A stretch of DNA of 64,000 nt. Origin: an uncultured Alistipes sp. Lineage in GTDB: Bacteria > Bacteroidota > Bacteroidia > Bacteroidales > Rikenellaceae. The notes under the pieces are model-generated. The model did no database searches, was not told the DNA's origin, and was given only the letters and a program-made list of their open reading frames with translations. The translations under genes and the position numbers were made by a program. Below are positions 34,996 through 43,543 of the stretch, in pieces (position 1 is the stretch's first letter; the number at the start of each line of letters is the position of its first letter). The stretch covers positions 1-64,000 of the forward strand of contig CAAGLB010000074.1 in the NCBI GenBank assembly GCA_900770635.1, in the 5' to 3' direction.

Positions 34996-35080
34996 TGTTG
35001 CAAAGATGCAGTGTTTTTTTTGATCTCGCAATCGCCGAATGTGGCTAAACTTAGTTTTGCGACATCCTCATTTGTTGGGA

Positions 35081-35111
35081 TTGGTGGTTTGCAAAATTAT
35101 GAGTATATTTG
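35081..35111 (+). promoter_or_regulatory. Promoter of the RIC-LuxR-cutC operon
   Basis: The -7 box TATATTTG (35104-35111) is preceded 19 nt upstream by TTGG (35081-35084). The leader to the start codon is about 45 nt. Confidence 0.7.
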
Positions 35112-35163
35112 CAGAGTAAATATATAGAAATACTTTGTAATACGACTAAGTTGTTAATTATCA

Positions 35164-35871
35164 ATGAATAAGATTATACACATGGGCCAGTGGCTGCCGC
35201 TATCGCCCGAGATAAAGCTCTTTGAACTTATCGACAGCTACCCCTCGCTACTATCTATCATCTCACGCCTCGACATATCGTTGCCCTTTGGCGACATATC
35301 TGTAGATGAGATGTGTAGACGTGATGGCCGCAATGCCGAGCTATTTATCATCCTCTGCAACATGCACCTATCGCCAGCCTATCGCCCAGCTGCCGAGGAG
35401 CTGTGTGCCGATATGTTGCACGATGTTGTGGGCTATCTGCGTGCCTCACACCGCTACTATACGGGATATATGTTGCCCCATGTGGCGCAGCACCTCGAGC
35501 GTGTGTTGGAGCATTGCGATGGGGTGTCGCAGCGTGCACTACGCAGCTTCTATGACGACTATGTCCGTTTCCTCGAGTCGCACTTCGACGAGGAGGAGCG
35601 CAACATATTCTCGGTCATCGATGGTATAGAGGCTCAGGTCGATGCCAACTTTACTATGCTCGAAGCTCCACATGGCGACATCGACGACCGCACCAACGAC
35701 ATAGCTTCGCTCGTGATCAAGAGCCTGCCCGCCAAGGTGCCTACACCTTTGCGCTGTGCCATGCTTGACCATATATATATGTTGCGTGACGACCTGCGCC
35801 GACATAGCGAACTCGAGATGTCGCTCTTGCGCCCGCTGGTTGCCAAATATCAAAAATCTGTGCAGCGATGA
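35164..35871 (+). CDS. RIC/YtfE-like hemerythrin-domain protein
   Basis: A 235-residue protein. Residues about 10-60 (LFELIDSYPSLLSIISRLDISLPFG) resemble the DUF542/ScdA N-terminal domain of RIC proteins, which repair iron-sulfur clusters after NO or oxidative damage; the CxxP-type cysteine of that domain is absent. Residues about 95-230 form a hemerythrin-like four-helix domain with candidate di-iron ligands in HRYYTGYMLPHVAQH, SHFDEEERNIF, APHGDID and DHIYML...RRHSELEMSL. It overlaps the next gene by ATGA, so the two are translationally coupled. A sensor role for NO or O2 is inferred. Confidence 0.75.
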   Translation: MNKIIHMGQWLPLSPEIKLFELIDSYPSLLSIISRLDISLPFGDISVDEMCRRDGRNAELFIILCNMHLSPAYRPAAEELCADMLHDVVGYLRASHRYYTGYMLPHVAQHLERVLEHCDGVSQRALRSFYDDYVRFLESHFDEEERNIFSVIDGIEAQVDANFTMLEAPHGDIDDRTNDIASLVIKSLPAKVPTPLRCAMLDHIYMLRDDLRRHSELEMSLLRPLVAKYQKSVQR

Positions 35872-36419
35872 AACGTCCAAAAGTAGCCATTGTTGAGCCT
35901 TCGCTGATTGTTGCCGAGGGCATCGAGTCGATACTTGCGCAGAGTGGCGAGTACGACGTTGTGTGCAATGTGCGTAGCTTTGCTGACTATCAGTCATCAC
36001 GTGCTGATGTTGACGTGGTCATGTTGTCGCTAACCTATGCTGGCGAGGATGTTGGCTCAGCTACGAAGATTGGCATCCAGACCTCGCTTGCTCATGCCGA
36101 TGTGTTGCGACACTTCTCGGCGGTGGTGTCGATATATAGCAGCCGGGATGAGCTGTTGCGCCAGCTGCGTGATGTTGTCGACGCCCCTCAGCCCATGAGC
36201 CTGTCGGATAGCCATGAGCTCTCGGAGCGTGAGCGTGATGTGTTGGTGTTGGTGGCCAAGGGCTATACCAACAAGGAGATTGCCACCGAACTATTTATCT
36301 CGCCCCATACCGTGATTTCGCACCGTAAGAATATTGTGCATAAGACAGGCATCCGCTCTGTTGCGGGCTTGACCGTCTATGCCGTACTAAATAAATTCAT
36401 TGACAGTGAACAACTCTAA
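35868..36419 (+). CDS. LuxR-family regulator with degenerate receiver domain
   Basis: A 183-residue DNA-binding protein. Residues 118-180 are a LuxR/GerE helix-turn-helix (LSERERDVLVLVAKGYTNKEIA, then SPHTVISHRKNI). Residues 1-105 follow a receiver-like fold (VAIVEPSLIVAEGIESIL), but the acidic pair is reduced to EPS, and where the phospho-acceptor Asp should be the text reads DVVMLSLT. It therefore probably does not use phosphorylation. The 4-nt overlap with the hemerythrin gene points to a shared signalling role. Confidence 0.82.
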   Translation: MKRPKVAIVEPSLIVAEGIESILAQSGEYDVVCNVRSFADYQSSRADVDVVMLSLTYAGEDVGSATKIGIQTSLAHADVLRHFSAVVSIYSSRDELLRQLRDVVDAPQPMSLSDSHELSERERDVLVLVAKGYTNKEIATELFISPHTVISHRKNIVHKTGIRSVAGLTVYAVLNKFIDSEQL

Positions 36420-37155
36420 ACTACTAAAAACTGAACTTTGCGCCTACTCTGTTGAGGCATGCCGTGTTGCAGCTCGTCTGGGCGTAAATCGTGTTGAATT
36501 GTGTGCATCGCCCGCCGAGGGTGGTGTGACACCATCGTTGGCAACCATCGAGCAGGTGGCAGCAATCGAGGGCCTCGACCTCAGCGTTATGATCCGCCCT
36601 CGTGGTGGCGACTTCTTGTACTCCGACGAGGAGTTTTCTACCATGCTTCTCGACATTGGGCATGCCCGCAAGGCAGGTGCTACGGGTGTGGTGTTTGGTG
36701 TGTTGACAGCAGATGGCAAGGTTGATGTTGAGCGCACACGCCAGCTTGTTGAGGCATCTAAGGGCATGGAAACCACGTTCCATCGTGCTGTGGACATGAC
36801 CGAGGATTATGAGGCTGCGGTAGAGGCCGTTATCGAGGCTGGCTGCAACCGCATACTTACATCGGGAAGTTACGACAAGGCTATCGACGGCATCGACAAT
36901 ATTCGTCGTGCTGTTGAGCTATCACGTGGCCGCATCGAGATTATGGCGGGCAGTGGCGTGGTGGCTGCAAATGCCGTAGCACTAAAAAATGTGGGTGTCG
37001 ATGCCCTTCATTTTAGCGCTAAGACGATGGTTGCAGGTGGCATGAAGTATCGCAATCCTCGCATCTCTATGGGTGGCTCGTCGGCCGTCGACGAGTTTGC
37101 ATTGCGCATAGTTGACGAGGCTGAGGTAATGGAGATTCTAAAACTAATAAGATAA
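36406..37155 (+). CDS. cutC: Copper homeostasis protein CutC
   Basis: A 249-residue TIM-barrel protein of the CutC family: ELCAYSVEACRVAARLGVNRVELCA at the N terminus, LSVMIRPRGGDFLYS near 55, TFHRAVDM near 125 and RILTSG near 150 are diagnostic. The family is linked to copper tolerance, though its biochemical role is uncertain. No ATG is available; I chose GTG at 36406, with TTG at 36400 as an alternative. Either overlaps the LuxR gene by 14-20 nt, so translation is likely coupled. Confidence 0.88.
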   Translation: MNNSKLLKTELCAYSVEACRVAARLGVNRVELCASPAEGGVTPSLATIEQVAAIEGLDLSVMIRPRGGDFLYSDEEFSTMLLDIGHARKAGATGVVFGVLTADGKVDVERTRQLVEASKGMETTFHRAVDMTEDYEAAVEAVIEAGCNRILTSGSYDKAIDGIDNIRRAVELSRGRIEIMAGSGVVAANAVALKNVGVDALHFSAKTMVAGGMKYRNPRISMGGSSAVDEFALRIVDEAEVMEILKLIR

Positions 37156-37159
37156 AACT

Positions 37160-38368
37160 ATGAAGAAGACCTATCTATTTTTTGTAGCCCTTGTGGCGAT
37201 GTTCGCTGTGGGCTGTGGCTCGACAGCTGACAACGTGGCACTTAACGAGGCTATCGACTCATCGTCGCGCCCCGACGAGTTGCGAGCTATGCTTGCTGAG
37301 TTGCCCGACAACCAGGTTAAGGATATGGAGTTCCTTATCATCAACATGCTCGATAGCGACCGTAACGAGATGCCGCTCGACCTACTCAAGGAGAATGTTG
37401 AGTATGCCACTTTGGTGCGTGAGAAGTATGAGTGGACAAAGGCTATGCCCGAGGAGGTGTATCAGCACGATGTTTTGCCATTCCATGTAGTTGACGAGGT
37501 GCGTGATGCGTGGCGCAAGGAGCTCTACGAAATGTTTGCCCCAGCGGTAGACACATGTAAGACTATGTACGATGCTGTGTGCGCCGTGAATGCAAACATC
37601 CCCGCTCTCACAGGCGTACACTATAATACTAAGCGTGAGAAAACCAACCAGAGCCCACGTGAGTCTATGCGTCAGGGCATGGCGTCGTGCACAGGCCTCG
37701 CTATCTTGCTCGTCGATGCCTACCGTGCTGTCGGTATCCCAGCACGCTTTGCGGGTACTGCCTCATGGCACGACAATCGTGGCAACCACAGCTGGACCGA
37801 GGTGTGGCTCGATGGCGAGTGGCGCGTTACCGAGTACTACTTCCCATCGCAGCTCGACCACCTATGGTTTATGCCCGATGCGTCAAAGGCTAAGGCTGAT
37901 GACCGTACATACGCTATCTATGCCACACGCTTTGGCCAGGCCGATGATTGGTTCCCTATGGTGTGGGCTGATGGCGATGTCGAGGGACGTCCTATCGAGG
38001 AGCTACCACATACTATTGGTGCTGAGAATGTTACCGAGCGATATATCGCCCTTGCCTACGAGCAGTACACACGCCACATCGAGGCGGGTACTCACACATT
38101 CATTAAGATTGCAGGATATAAGGAGCGTGGCAAGACCGAGCACTCGGAGGATCGTGTAGCTATGGGTGTCGACGTGTTCCGAGGCAGCGAGCAGATGGGT
38201 GGCGGACTTACTGCTAATGAGCTTCGTGACATGAACGATATGTTCTCAGTGCTTGTGCCCAAGAACACCGAGTATGAGCTTCGCTACTACAATGCCAATG
38301 GCGAGTTGCAAACTCAGAAGGTTGAGCTTGGCGAGGAGGAGGTTGTAGTTGAGATCTTCCAGAACTAA
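37160..38368 (+). CDS. Transglutaminase-like lipoprotein
   Basis: A 402-residue lipoprotein (MFAVGC, Cys19). The middle third is a transglutaminase-like core with Cys177 in MASCTGLAI and His210 in NHSWTEVW. The usual third-residue Asp after the GxW turn is not evident; the text reads EWRVTEYYF, with Glu at that place. The C-terminal part (about 290-400) looks like a beta domain. Bacteroidales have many such proteins, probably periplasmic peptidases or amidases. It lies 4 nt after cutC and ends the operon. Confidence 0.8.
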   Translation: MKKTYLFFVALVAMFAVGCGSTADNVALNEAIDSSSRPDELRAMLAELPDNQVKDMEFLIINMLDSDRNEMPLDLLKENVEYATLVREKYEWTKAMPEEVYQHDVLPFHVVDEVRDAWRKELYEMFAPAVDTCKTMYDAVCAVNANIPALTGVHYNTKREKTNQSPRESMRQGMASCTGLAILLVDAYRAVGIPARFAGTASWHDNRGNHSWTEVWLDGEWRVTEYYFPSQLDHLWFMPDASKAKADDRTYAIYATRFGQADDWFPMVWADGDVEGRPIEELPHTIGAENVTERYIALAYEQYTRHIEAGTHTFIKIAGYKERGKTEHSEDRVAMGVDVFRGSEQMGGGLTANELRDMNDMFSVLVPKNTEYELRYYNANGELQTQKVELGEEEVVVEIFQN

Positions 38369-38386
38369 ACCATCTATAAACGAAAG

Positions 38387-38420
38387 AAAAGCGGGTGTCC
38401 TCGTCAGGATACCCGCTTTT
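38387..38420. terminator. Bidirectional terminator between convergent operons
   Basis: AAAAGCGGGTGTCC (38387-38400) pairs with GGATACCCGCTTTT (38407-38420) with one mismatch and A/T-rich flanks on both sides. Confidence 0.85.
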
Positions 38421-38440
38421 GCATCATTATCTTTCTTGTA

Positions 38441-39040
38441 TTAAGCAATTTCGAATTTGTCGCCCATGAACCATCTCGGGAAGTTGCAACCTATGTAGTT
38501 GCCCACAACCGACATTGCCCATGCGGTAATCATCCACGCCTCGAACTCGCCATTGAGGATTGCCGCCCAGTAGTAGAAGGCATCGGCAATGCTGTGGGGT
38601 AGTCCGCACATGATAAATACTGGCACGCCATAGAGTAGTGGTAGGTAGGTACCCTTGCGCACGCCATAGATAGCCAAGCTCACGATGACACCCGTGCCTA
38701 TGGACATTACCATGATGCCATACCACGATGCTGCCTCACGTGCTGCCATGATGGTGTGAAGCGTCGAGAGCATGTTATCGTTAAAGGTGTACGTTGCAAT
38801 GTAGGCTGTAATAAGGCAGCCCAAGGCATTGAGCACAACCATTGGAAGCAGCTGCGCCGACTCCTTATATGGCAGGTAGCCCGCCCAGCCTGTGAAGAGT
38901 AGTGTCTTGGTAACGGTTACCGACATTAGTCCAAAGGCGAAGAGCACAGCACCGCCAAGACCACCCACATGCAAGAATACCAGTCCCGCAATGCCGATCA
39001 AAAGACCGGCAAAGAGGGACTGCGAGATAAAATTCCTCAT
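38441..39040 (-). CDS. Short formate/nitrite transporter family protein
   Basis: A 199-residue membrane protein with about six hydrophobic segments and the FNT-like stretch VPVFIMCGLPHSIADAFYYWAA near residue 140. Typical FocA/NirC proteins have 250-290 residues, so this belongs to a shorter branch. The start overlaps the leuS stop by one base (TAATG), so translation is coupled. The substrate may be formate, nitrite or another small anion; formate would fit the fhs gene in the window, but this is speculative. Confidence 0.75.
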   Translation of the reverse strand: MRNFISQSLFAGLLIGIAGLVFLHVGGLGGAVLFAFGLMSVTVTKTLLFTGWAGYLPYKESAQLLPMVVLNALGCLITAYIATYTFNDNMLSTLHTIMAAREAASWYGIMVMSIGTGVIVSLAIYGVRKGTYLPLLYGVPVFIMCGLPHSIADAFYYWAAILNGEFEAWMITAWAMSVVGNYIGCNFPRWFMGDKFEIA

Positions 39041-41799
39041 TACATTACAATGTTGATAATCTTGCCTTTGACAACGATAATCTTCTTAGGCGCTTTGCCC
39101 TCGAGCCACTTCTGAGCACCCTCGGTGGTGACGATGTCCTTAGCAATAGCATCCTGGTCGAGGTTGAGTGCATACTCCTGCTTGAAGCGTAGCTTGCCGT
39201 TAATCATCACAGGATACTCGAACGAGTTCTCGACAAGGTGCTCAGGGTTGAACACAGGGAACTCAGCGTCGCACACAGTAGTAGTCTTGCCCAATGCCTC
39301 GTGCCAAAGCTCCTCGGCGATGTGTGGCGCAAATGGTGCGATAAGCGCTGTCAATGGCTCCAATATCTCACGCTTCGAGCAGTCGCCAAGCTCGTTGAGG
39401 CAGATCATGAAGGCGGCAACAGAGGTGTTGAACGAGAAGTTCTCGATATCCTCCGAAATCTTCTTAATGGTCTTATGCAAGGTCTTTAGCTCGGCTGCGG
39501 TTGCCTTCTCGTCGTTGACAAGAAGCTGGCCATCACGTGAGAAGAACTTACCCCACAAACGGCGCAAGAACTTATGCACGCCGTCGATACCGTTGGTGTC
39601 CCAAGGCTTCGACTGCTCCAATGGGCCGAGGAACATCTCGTACATACGCAATGTGTCGGCACCATACTGCTCGACGATGTAATCAGGATTTACCACGTTG
39701 AACATCGACTTCGACATCTTCTCGATAGCCCAGCCGCAGACATACTTGCCATCCTCCAACACAAACTCAGCATCGTGGAACTCAGGACGCCATGCCTTAA
39801 ATGCCTCGAGGTCGAGGATGTCGTTCTTCACGATGTTTACATCCACGTGAATCTCCTGGGTGTCGTACTCCTTCTTTAAGCCGAGTGACACAAACTTGTT
39901 TGTGCCAACGATGCGATATACAAAGTTTGAGCGGCCCTGAATCATGCCCTGGTTAACGAGCTTCTTGAATGGCTCGCTCTCGCAAACATAGCCCAGGTCG
40001 TAGAGGAACATATTCCAGAAACGTGAGTACATCAAGTGACCTGTGGCATGCTCGATACCACCCACATAGAGGTCTACATTGCGCCAATACTCGTTAGCCT
40101 CCTTCGACACAAGGCCCTCATGGTTGTGTGGGTCCATATATCGTAGGTAGTAGGCCGATGAGCCAGCAAAGCCTGGCATTGTCGAGAGCTCGAATGGATG
40201 GCCCTCCTCGTTTGCCCAGTCGCTAACACGTGCCAATGGTGGCTCGCCCTCGGCAGTAGGACCAAAGTCCTTGATAGCAGGGAGTGTCAACGGAAGTTTG
40301 CTCTTATCGAGTGCATAAGCAATATCATCTTTATAGTAAATAGGGAATGGCTCGCCCCAGTAGCGCTGACGCGAGAAGATAGCATCACGCAAGCGGTAGT
40401 TGATGAGCTTCTTACCCAAGCCACGACGCTCAACCTCCTCGAACATGAATACGATAGCCTCCTTCACGTCCATGCCGTTGATGATGTCTGAGTTGATAAC
40501 CTTGCCCTCCTTTGCGTCGTACGACTCAACCTCGAGGTTGCCACCCGCAACAACAGGGATAATCTCAAGGCCGAAGTGACGTGCAAAGGCATAGTCACGT
40601 GAGTCGTGCGCAGGAACAGCCATGATAGCACCTGTACCGTAGCCTGAGAGTACATAGTCGGAGATGTAGATAGGAATCTCACGGCCAGTGAATGGGTTGA
40701 TGGCATACGAGCCAGTCTTTACGCCACTCACACGCTTAGTATCGGCAATACGCTCACGCTCCGAGCGACGCTTAGTCTCGGCGATATATGCCTCGACAGC
40801 CTCGCGATTTTCGTCGGTTGTAAGCTCCGCAACCCACTCGTGCTCAGGAGCAATAACCATGAACGTAACGCCGTAGATAGTGTCAGGACGTGTGGTAAAG
40901 ATCTCCAACTTACGATCCATGCCTGCCACGTCGAAGAACACCTGAGCACCTACCGAGCGACCAATCCAGTTGCGCTGAATCTCCTTTAGCGACTCGCTCC
41001 ACTCCAACTTCTCCAAGCCGTCCAACATGCGCTGGGCATAGGCCGTAACACGCAACAGCCACTGCTTCATGCGCTTCTGCTCTACGGGGTGACCACCACG
41101 AACAGAAAGGCCCTCCTTAACCTCGTCGTTGGCCAACACTGTGCCCAACGCTGGACACCAGTTCACCATAGTGTCGGCACGGAAGGCAAGGCGGTAGTTC
41201 TGCAATGTCTGCTCACGCTCTGCCTCGCTCATTGCTCCCCACTCGGCTGCGGTGAAGCTAAGTGCAGCGGTCTGGGCAGCATCCAAGCCCTCAGTACCGT
41301 TAGCCTCGAAGTGCTTAACAAGCTCGCTGATAGGCTCTGCCTTCTCAGTCTTGTTGTTGTACCAGTGCTCGAACATCTCGATGAATGCCCACTGTGTCCA
41401 GTGGTAGTACTCAGGCTCGCAGGTGCGCACCTCACGGTTCCAGTCGAACGAGAAGCCAATCTTGTCGAGCTGCGAGCGGTAGCGTGCGATGTTCTCCTCG
41501 GTGGTTATTGCTGGGTGCTGACCTGTCTGAATAGCATACTGCTCGGCAGGCAAACCAAAGGCATCGTAGCCCATAGGGTGAAGCACGTTAAAGCCCTTCT
41601 GGCGCTTGTAGCGTGAGTAGATGTCCGATGCAATATATCCGAGTGGATGGCCCACATGGAGGCCTGCTCCCGATGGATATGGGAACATGTCTAAAACGTA
41701 GAACTTGGGGCGTGAAGGATCAACCTCAACACGGTAGGTACCATCCTGGCTCCAACGCTGCTGCCATTTTTGCTCAATGGCTTTAAAATTGTATTCCAT
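39040..41799 (-). CDS. leuS: Leucine--tRNA ligase
   Basis: A 919-residue class I aminoacyl-tRNA synthetase. The HIGH motif appears as LHVGHP near residue 46, the editing (CP1) domain occupies about 240-430 with TTRPDTIYGVTF, and the KMSKS loop reads EKMSKSMF near 650. An anticodon-binding helical domain and a C-terminal domain follow. In Bacteroidales it is not normally in the division operon; here it lies 28 nt downstream of the S4-domain gene, itself coupled to ftsW. Confidence 0.96.
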   Translation of the reverse strand: MEYNFKAIEQKWQQRWSQDGTYRVEVDPSRPKFYVLDMFPYPSGAGLHVGHPLGYIASDIYSRYKRQKGFNVLHPMGYDAFGLPAEQYAIQTGQHPAITTEENIARYRSQLDKIGFSFDWNREVRTCEPEYYHWTQWAFIEMFEHWYNNKTEKAEPISELVKHFEANGTEGLDAAQTAALSFTAAEWGAMSEAEREQTLQNYRLAFRADTMVNWCPALGTVLANDEVKEGLSVRGGHPVEQKRMKQWLLRVTAYAQRMLDGLEKLEWSESLKEIQRNWIGRSVGAQVFFDVAGMDRKLEIFTTRPDTIYGVTFMVIAPEHEWVAELTTDENREAVEAYIAETKRRSERERIADTKRVSGVKTGSYAINPFTGREIPIYISDYVLSGYGTGAIMAVPAHDSRDYAFARHFGLEIIPVVAGGNLEVESYDAKEGKVINSDIINGMDVKEAIVFMFEEVERRGLGKKLINYRLRDAIFSRQRYWGEPFPIYYKDDIAYALDKSKLPLTLPAIKDFGPTAEGEPPLARVSDWANEEGHPFELSTMPGFAGSSAYYLRYMDPHNHEGLVSKEANEYWRNVDLYVGGIEHATGHLMYSRFWNMFLYDLGYVCESEPFKKLVNQGMIQGRSNFVYRIVGTNKFVSLGLKKEYDTQEIHVDVNIVKNDILDLEAFKAWRPEFHDAEFVLEDGKYVCGWAIEKMSKSMFNVVNPDYIVEQYGADTLRMYEMFLGPLEQSKPWDTNGIDGVHKFLRRLWGKFFSRDGQLLVNDEKATAAELKTLHKTIKKISEDIENFSFNTSVAAFMICLNELGDCSKREILEPLTALIAPFAPHIAEELWHEALGKTTTVCDAEFPVFNPEHLVENSFEYPVMINGKLRFKQEYALNLDQDAIAKDIVTTEGAQKWLEGKAPKKIIVVKGKIINIVM

Positions 41800-41827
41800 A
41801 ATTCTGAGTTATTATTGTTTTGTTATA

Positions 41828-42244
41828 TTAATCTTCGTCATCGTCGATGAATGCTCCGCCGTCGAAGTAGAAACCCTCCATGAGTGCGTCTATGTCACGG
41901 CGCTCCTTCTTCGTAGGACGTCCTGTGCCTCGGTCACGGAACACAAATATCGTTTCGTGTGGCACGTTTAGCTTGTCGAGCTCCTCTTGTGGTGTGCAGT
42001 TGAGGCAATACTGAGGCACATTTTTAGCACCTTGGCGGCTCGACACCAGGTCGAGAACCTTATAGCTGTATGTCACACGCTCACGCCTAACAGTGATCAT
42101 GTCGCCTACCTTAACCTCACGTGAGGGCTTGGCGTAGGCATTGTTGACCATTACTCGGTTTTGGCGTATGGCGTCGGCAGCATCGCTTCGTGTCTTGAAG
42201 ATGCGCACTGCCCAAAGGTATTTATCTAATCGTATATCACTCAT
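41828..42244 (-). CDS. S4-domain RNA-binding protein (Hsp15-like)
   Basis: A 138-residue protein starting with an S4 RNA-binding domain (RLDKYLWAVRIFKTRSDAADAI, then VMVNNAYAKPSREVKVGDMI). Length and layout fit HslR/Hsp15, which recycles stalled large ribosomal subunits with attached nascent chains. The C terminus is rich in Asp and Phe (FYFDGGAFIDDDED). Its ATG overlaps the ftsW stop by 4 nt. Confidence 0.85.
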   Translation of the reverse strand: MSDIRLDKYLWAVRIFKTRSDAADAIRQNRVMVNNAYAKPSREVKVGDMITVRRERVTYSYKVLDLVSSRQGAKNVPQYCLNCTPQEELDKLNVPHETIFVFRDRGTGRPTKKERRDIDALMEGFYFDGGAFIDDDED

Positions 42245-43506
42245 CGACCAATCTTGTTGTTATAGTTTGTGCGGCTAACGCTGATAATCATGCCCAAAGC
42301 AAGTGTCGAGAATAGCAGCGACGTACCACCTCGTGATATGAAGGGTAGCGGCTGGCCGGTCTCGGGCAGGAAGTTGACCTGGACAAGGATGTGTAGTAGT
42401 GCTTGGCTCGTTATGAGAAGTCCTAAGCCTAAAACCATGAGAGCAGGGAAGGGCCTACGACACTCCTGACAGATGCTCATGGCACGGAAGAATATCCATA
42501 GGTAGAGCAGCATCAGCATTATGCCTGCGATGATGCCATATTCCGACACGAAGAAGGCATAGGCATAGTCGCTCTCGGGGTGTGTCACGAGTACACGTGA
42601 GGTGCTCTGGCCAGCACCCTCGCCCACTAAGCCTCCCTCACGAATGGCAATAAGGGCACGCTGTGTGTCGGAGATGTCGTTGATGCTTTTTGCTGTGCTC
42701 TCCGACACCCACTCGTTGGTCCATCTCACTATGCGCTTCTTGGCAATGGCGATACGTCCTGCTCCCATTATCTCCATACATCCAATGCCCAAGAGGCCTA
42801 CGGTGAGCACCACCATGAAGAACTTAAATATCTCTCGTAGGTGCACACGGCCGATGTAAAGCATTATGAGTGAGGTCATAAATACTATCACTGCCGAGGA
42901 GGTGTGTGCCGGAAGAATAGCTGCGCACGACACCAATACTGGGCCGATAAGGGGTATGGTGTTTTTGCGAATAATATCCCATGCACGCCCCTTCTTAATA
43001 TCTGTCCACGACGGTATAACCTTGATTTTGTTGATGTCGGCTTGTCGTGACTCCATAGCACGTGCAAGCATCAGGATGGTGGTTATTTTAAGTCCCTCCG
43101 ATGGCTGGAATGTCAAGAAGCCGAGCTTTATCCAGCGTGACGAGTCGTTGAGCTCAACACCAACAAAGTAGGCAGCAACGGTGCATCCCACGAAGAATAT
43201 ATAGAGCAGGTAGGATAGTCGCATGTAGGTGCGATACTCAATCTTGTGGACCACAAATATGAGCATCACGGCAAGCATCACGAATGTCACCTGCTTTTGC
43301 AGCGCATCGAACAACGATAGATTAGAGCCTATCTCGTAGGTCATCTTAGCTGCCGAGGAGTAGACCACGAGGATAGATATGACGATGAGCACTGTGAAGA
43401 TTATCCACAGTGTGCGGTCGCCCTCGAAAACACGTGAGCCTATCGTTGGCTTGTTGCCCCGAGCCTTTGTCTGCTTATTGTTGTTTTGCTTCTTACTCCA
43501 AAACAT
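42241..43506 (-). CDS. ftsW: FtsW septal peptidoglycan polymerase
   Basis: A 421-residue SEDS-family glycosyltransferase that polymerises lipid II at the division site together with FtsI. About ten membrane segments are seen. Conserved SEDS text includes FQPSEGLKITTILMLARAM near 130-150, GEGAGQS near 290, HPESDYAYAFFVSEYG near 305 and GQPLPFISRGGTS near 380. It has a 30-residue basic cytoplasmic N terminus. It sits in the expected place after murD, but the next gene is not murG. Confidence 0.94.
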   Translation of the reverse strand: MFWSKKQNNNKQTKARGNKPTIGSRVFEGDRTLWIIFTVLIVISILVVYSSAAKMTYEIGSNLSLFDALQKQVTFVMLAVMLIFVVHKIEYRTYMRLSYLLYIFFVGCTVAAYFVGVELNDSSRWIKLGFLTFQPSEGLKITTILMLARAMESRQADINKIKVIPSWTDIKKGRAWDIIRKNTIPLIGPVLVSCAAILPAHTSSAVIVFMTSLIMLYIGRVHLREIFKFFMVVLTVGLLGIGCMEIMGAGRIAIAKKRIVRWTNEWVSESTAKSINDISDTQRALIAIREGGLVGEGAGQSTSRVLVTHPESDYAYAFFVSEYGIIAGIMLMLLYLWIFFRAMSICQECRRPFPALMVLGLGLLITSQALLHILVQVNFLPETGQPLPFISRGGTSLLFSTLALGMIISVSRTNYNNKIGR

Positions 43507-43543
43507 CTACTTACCCCCAAAAACTTCTAAATGTCGTGTAATC

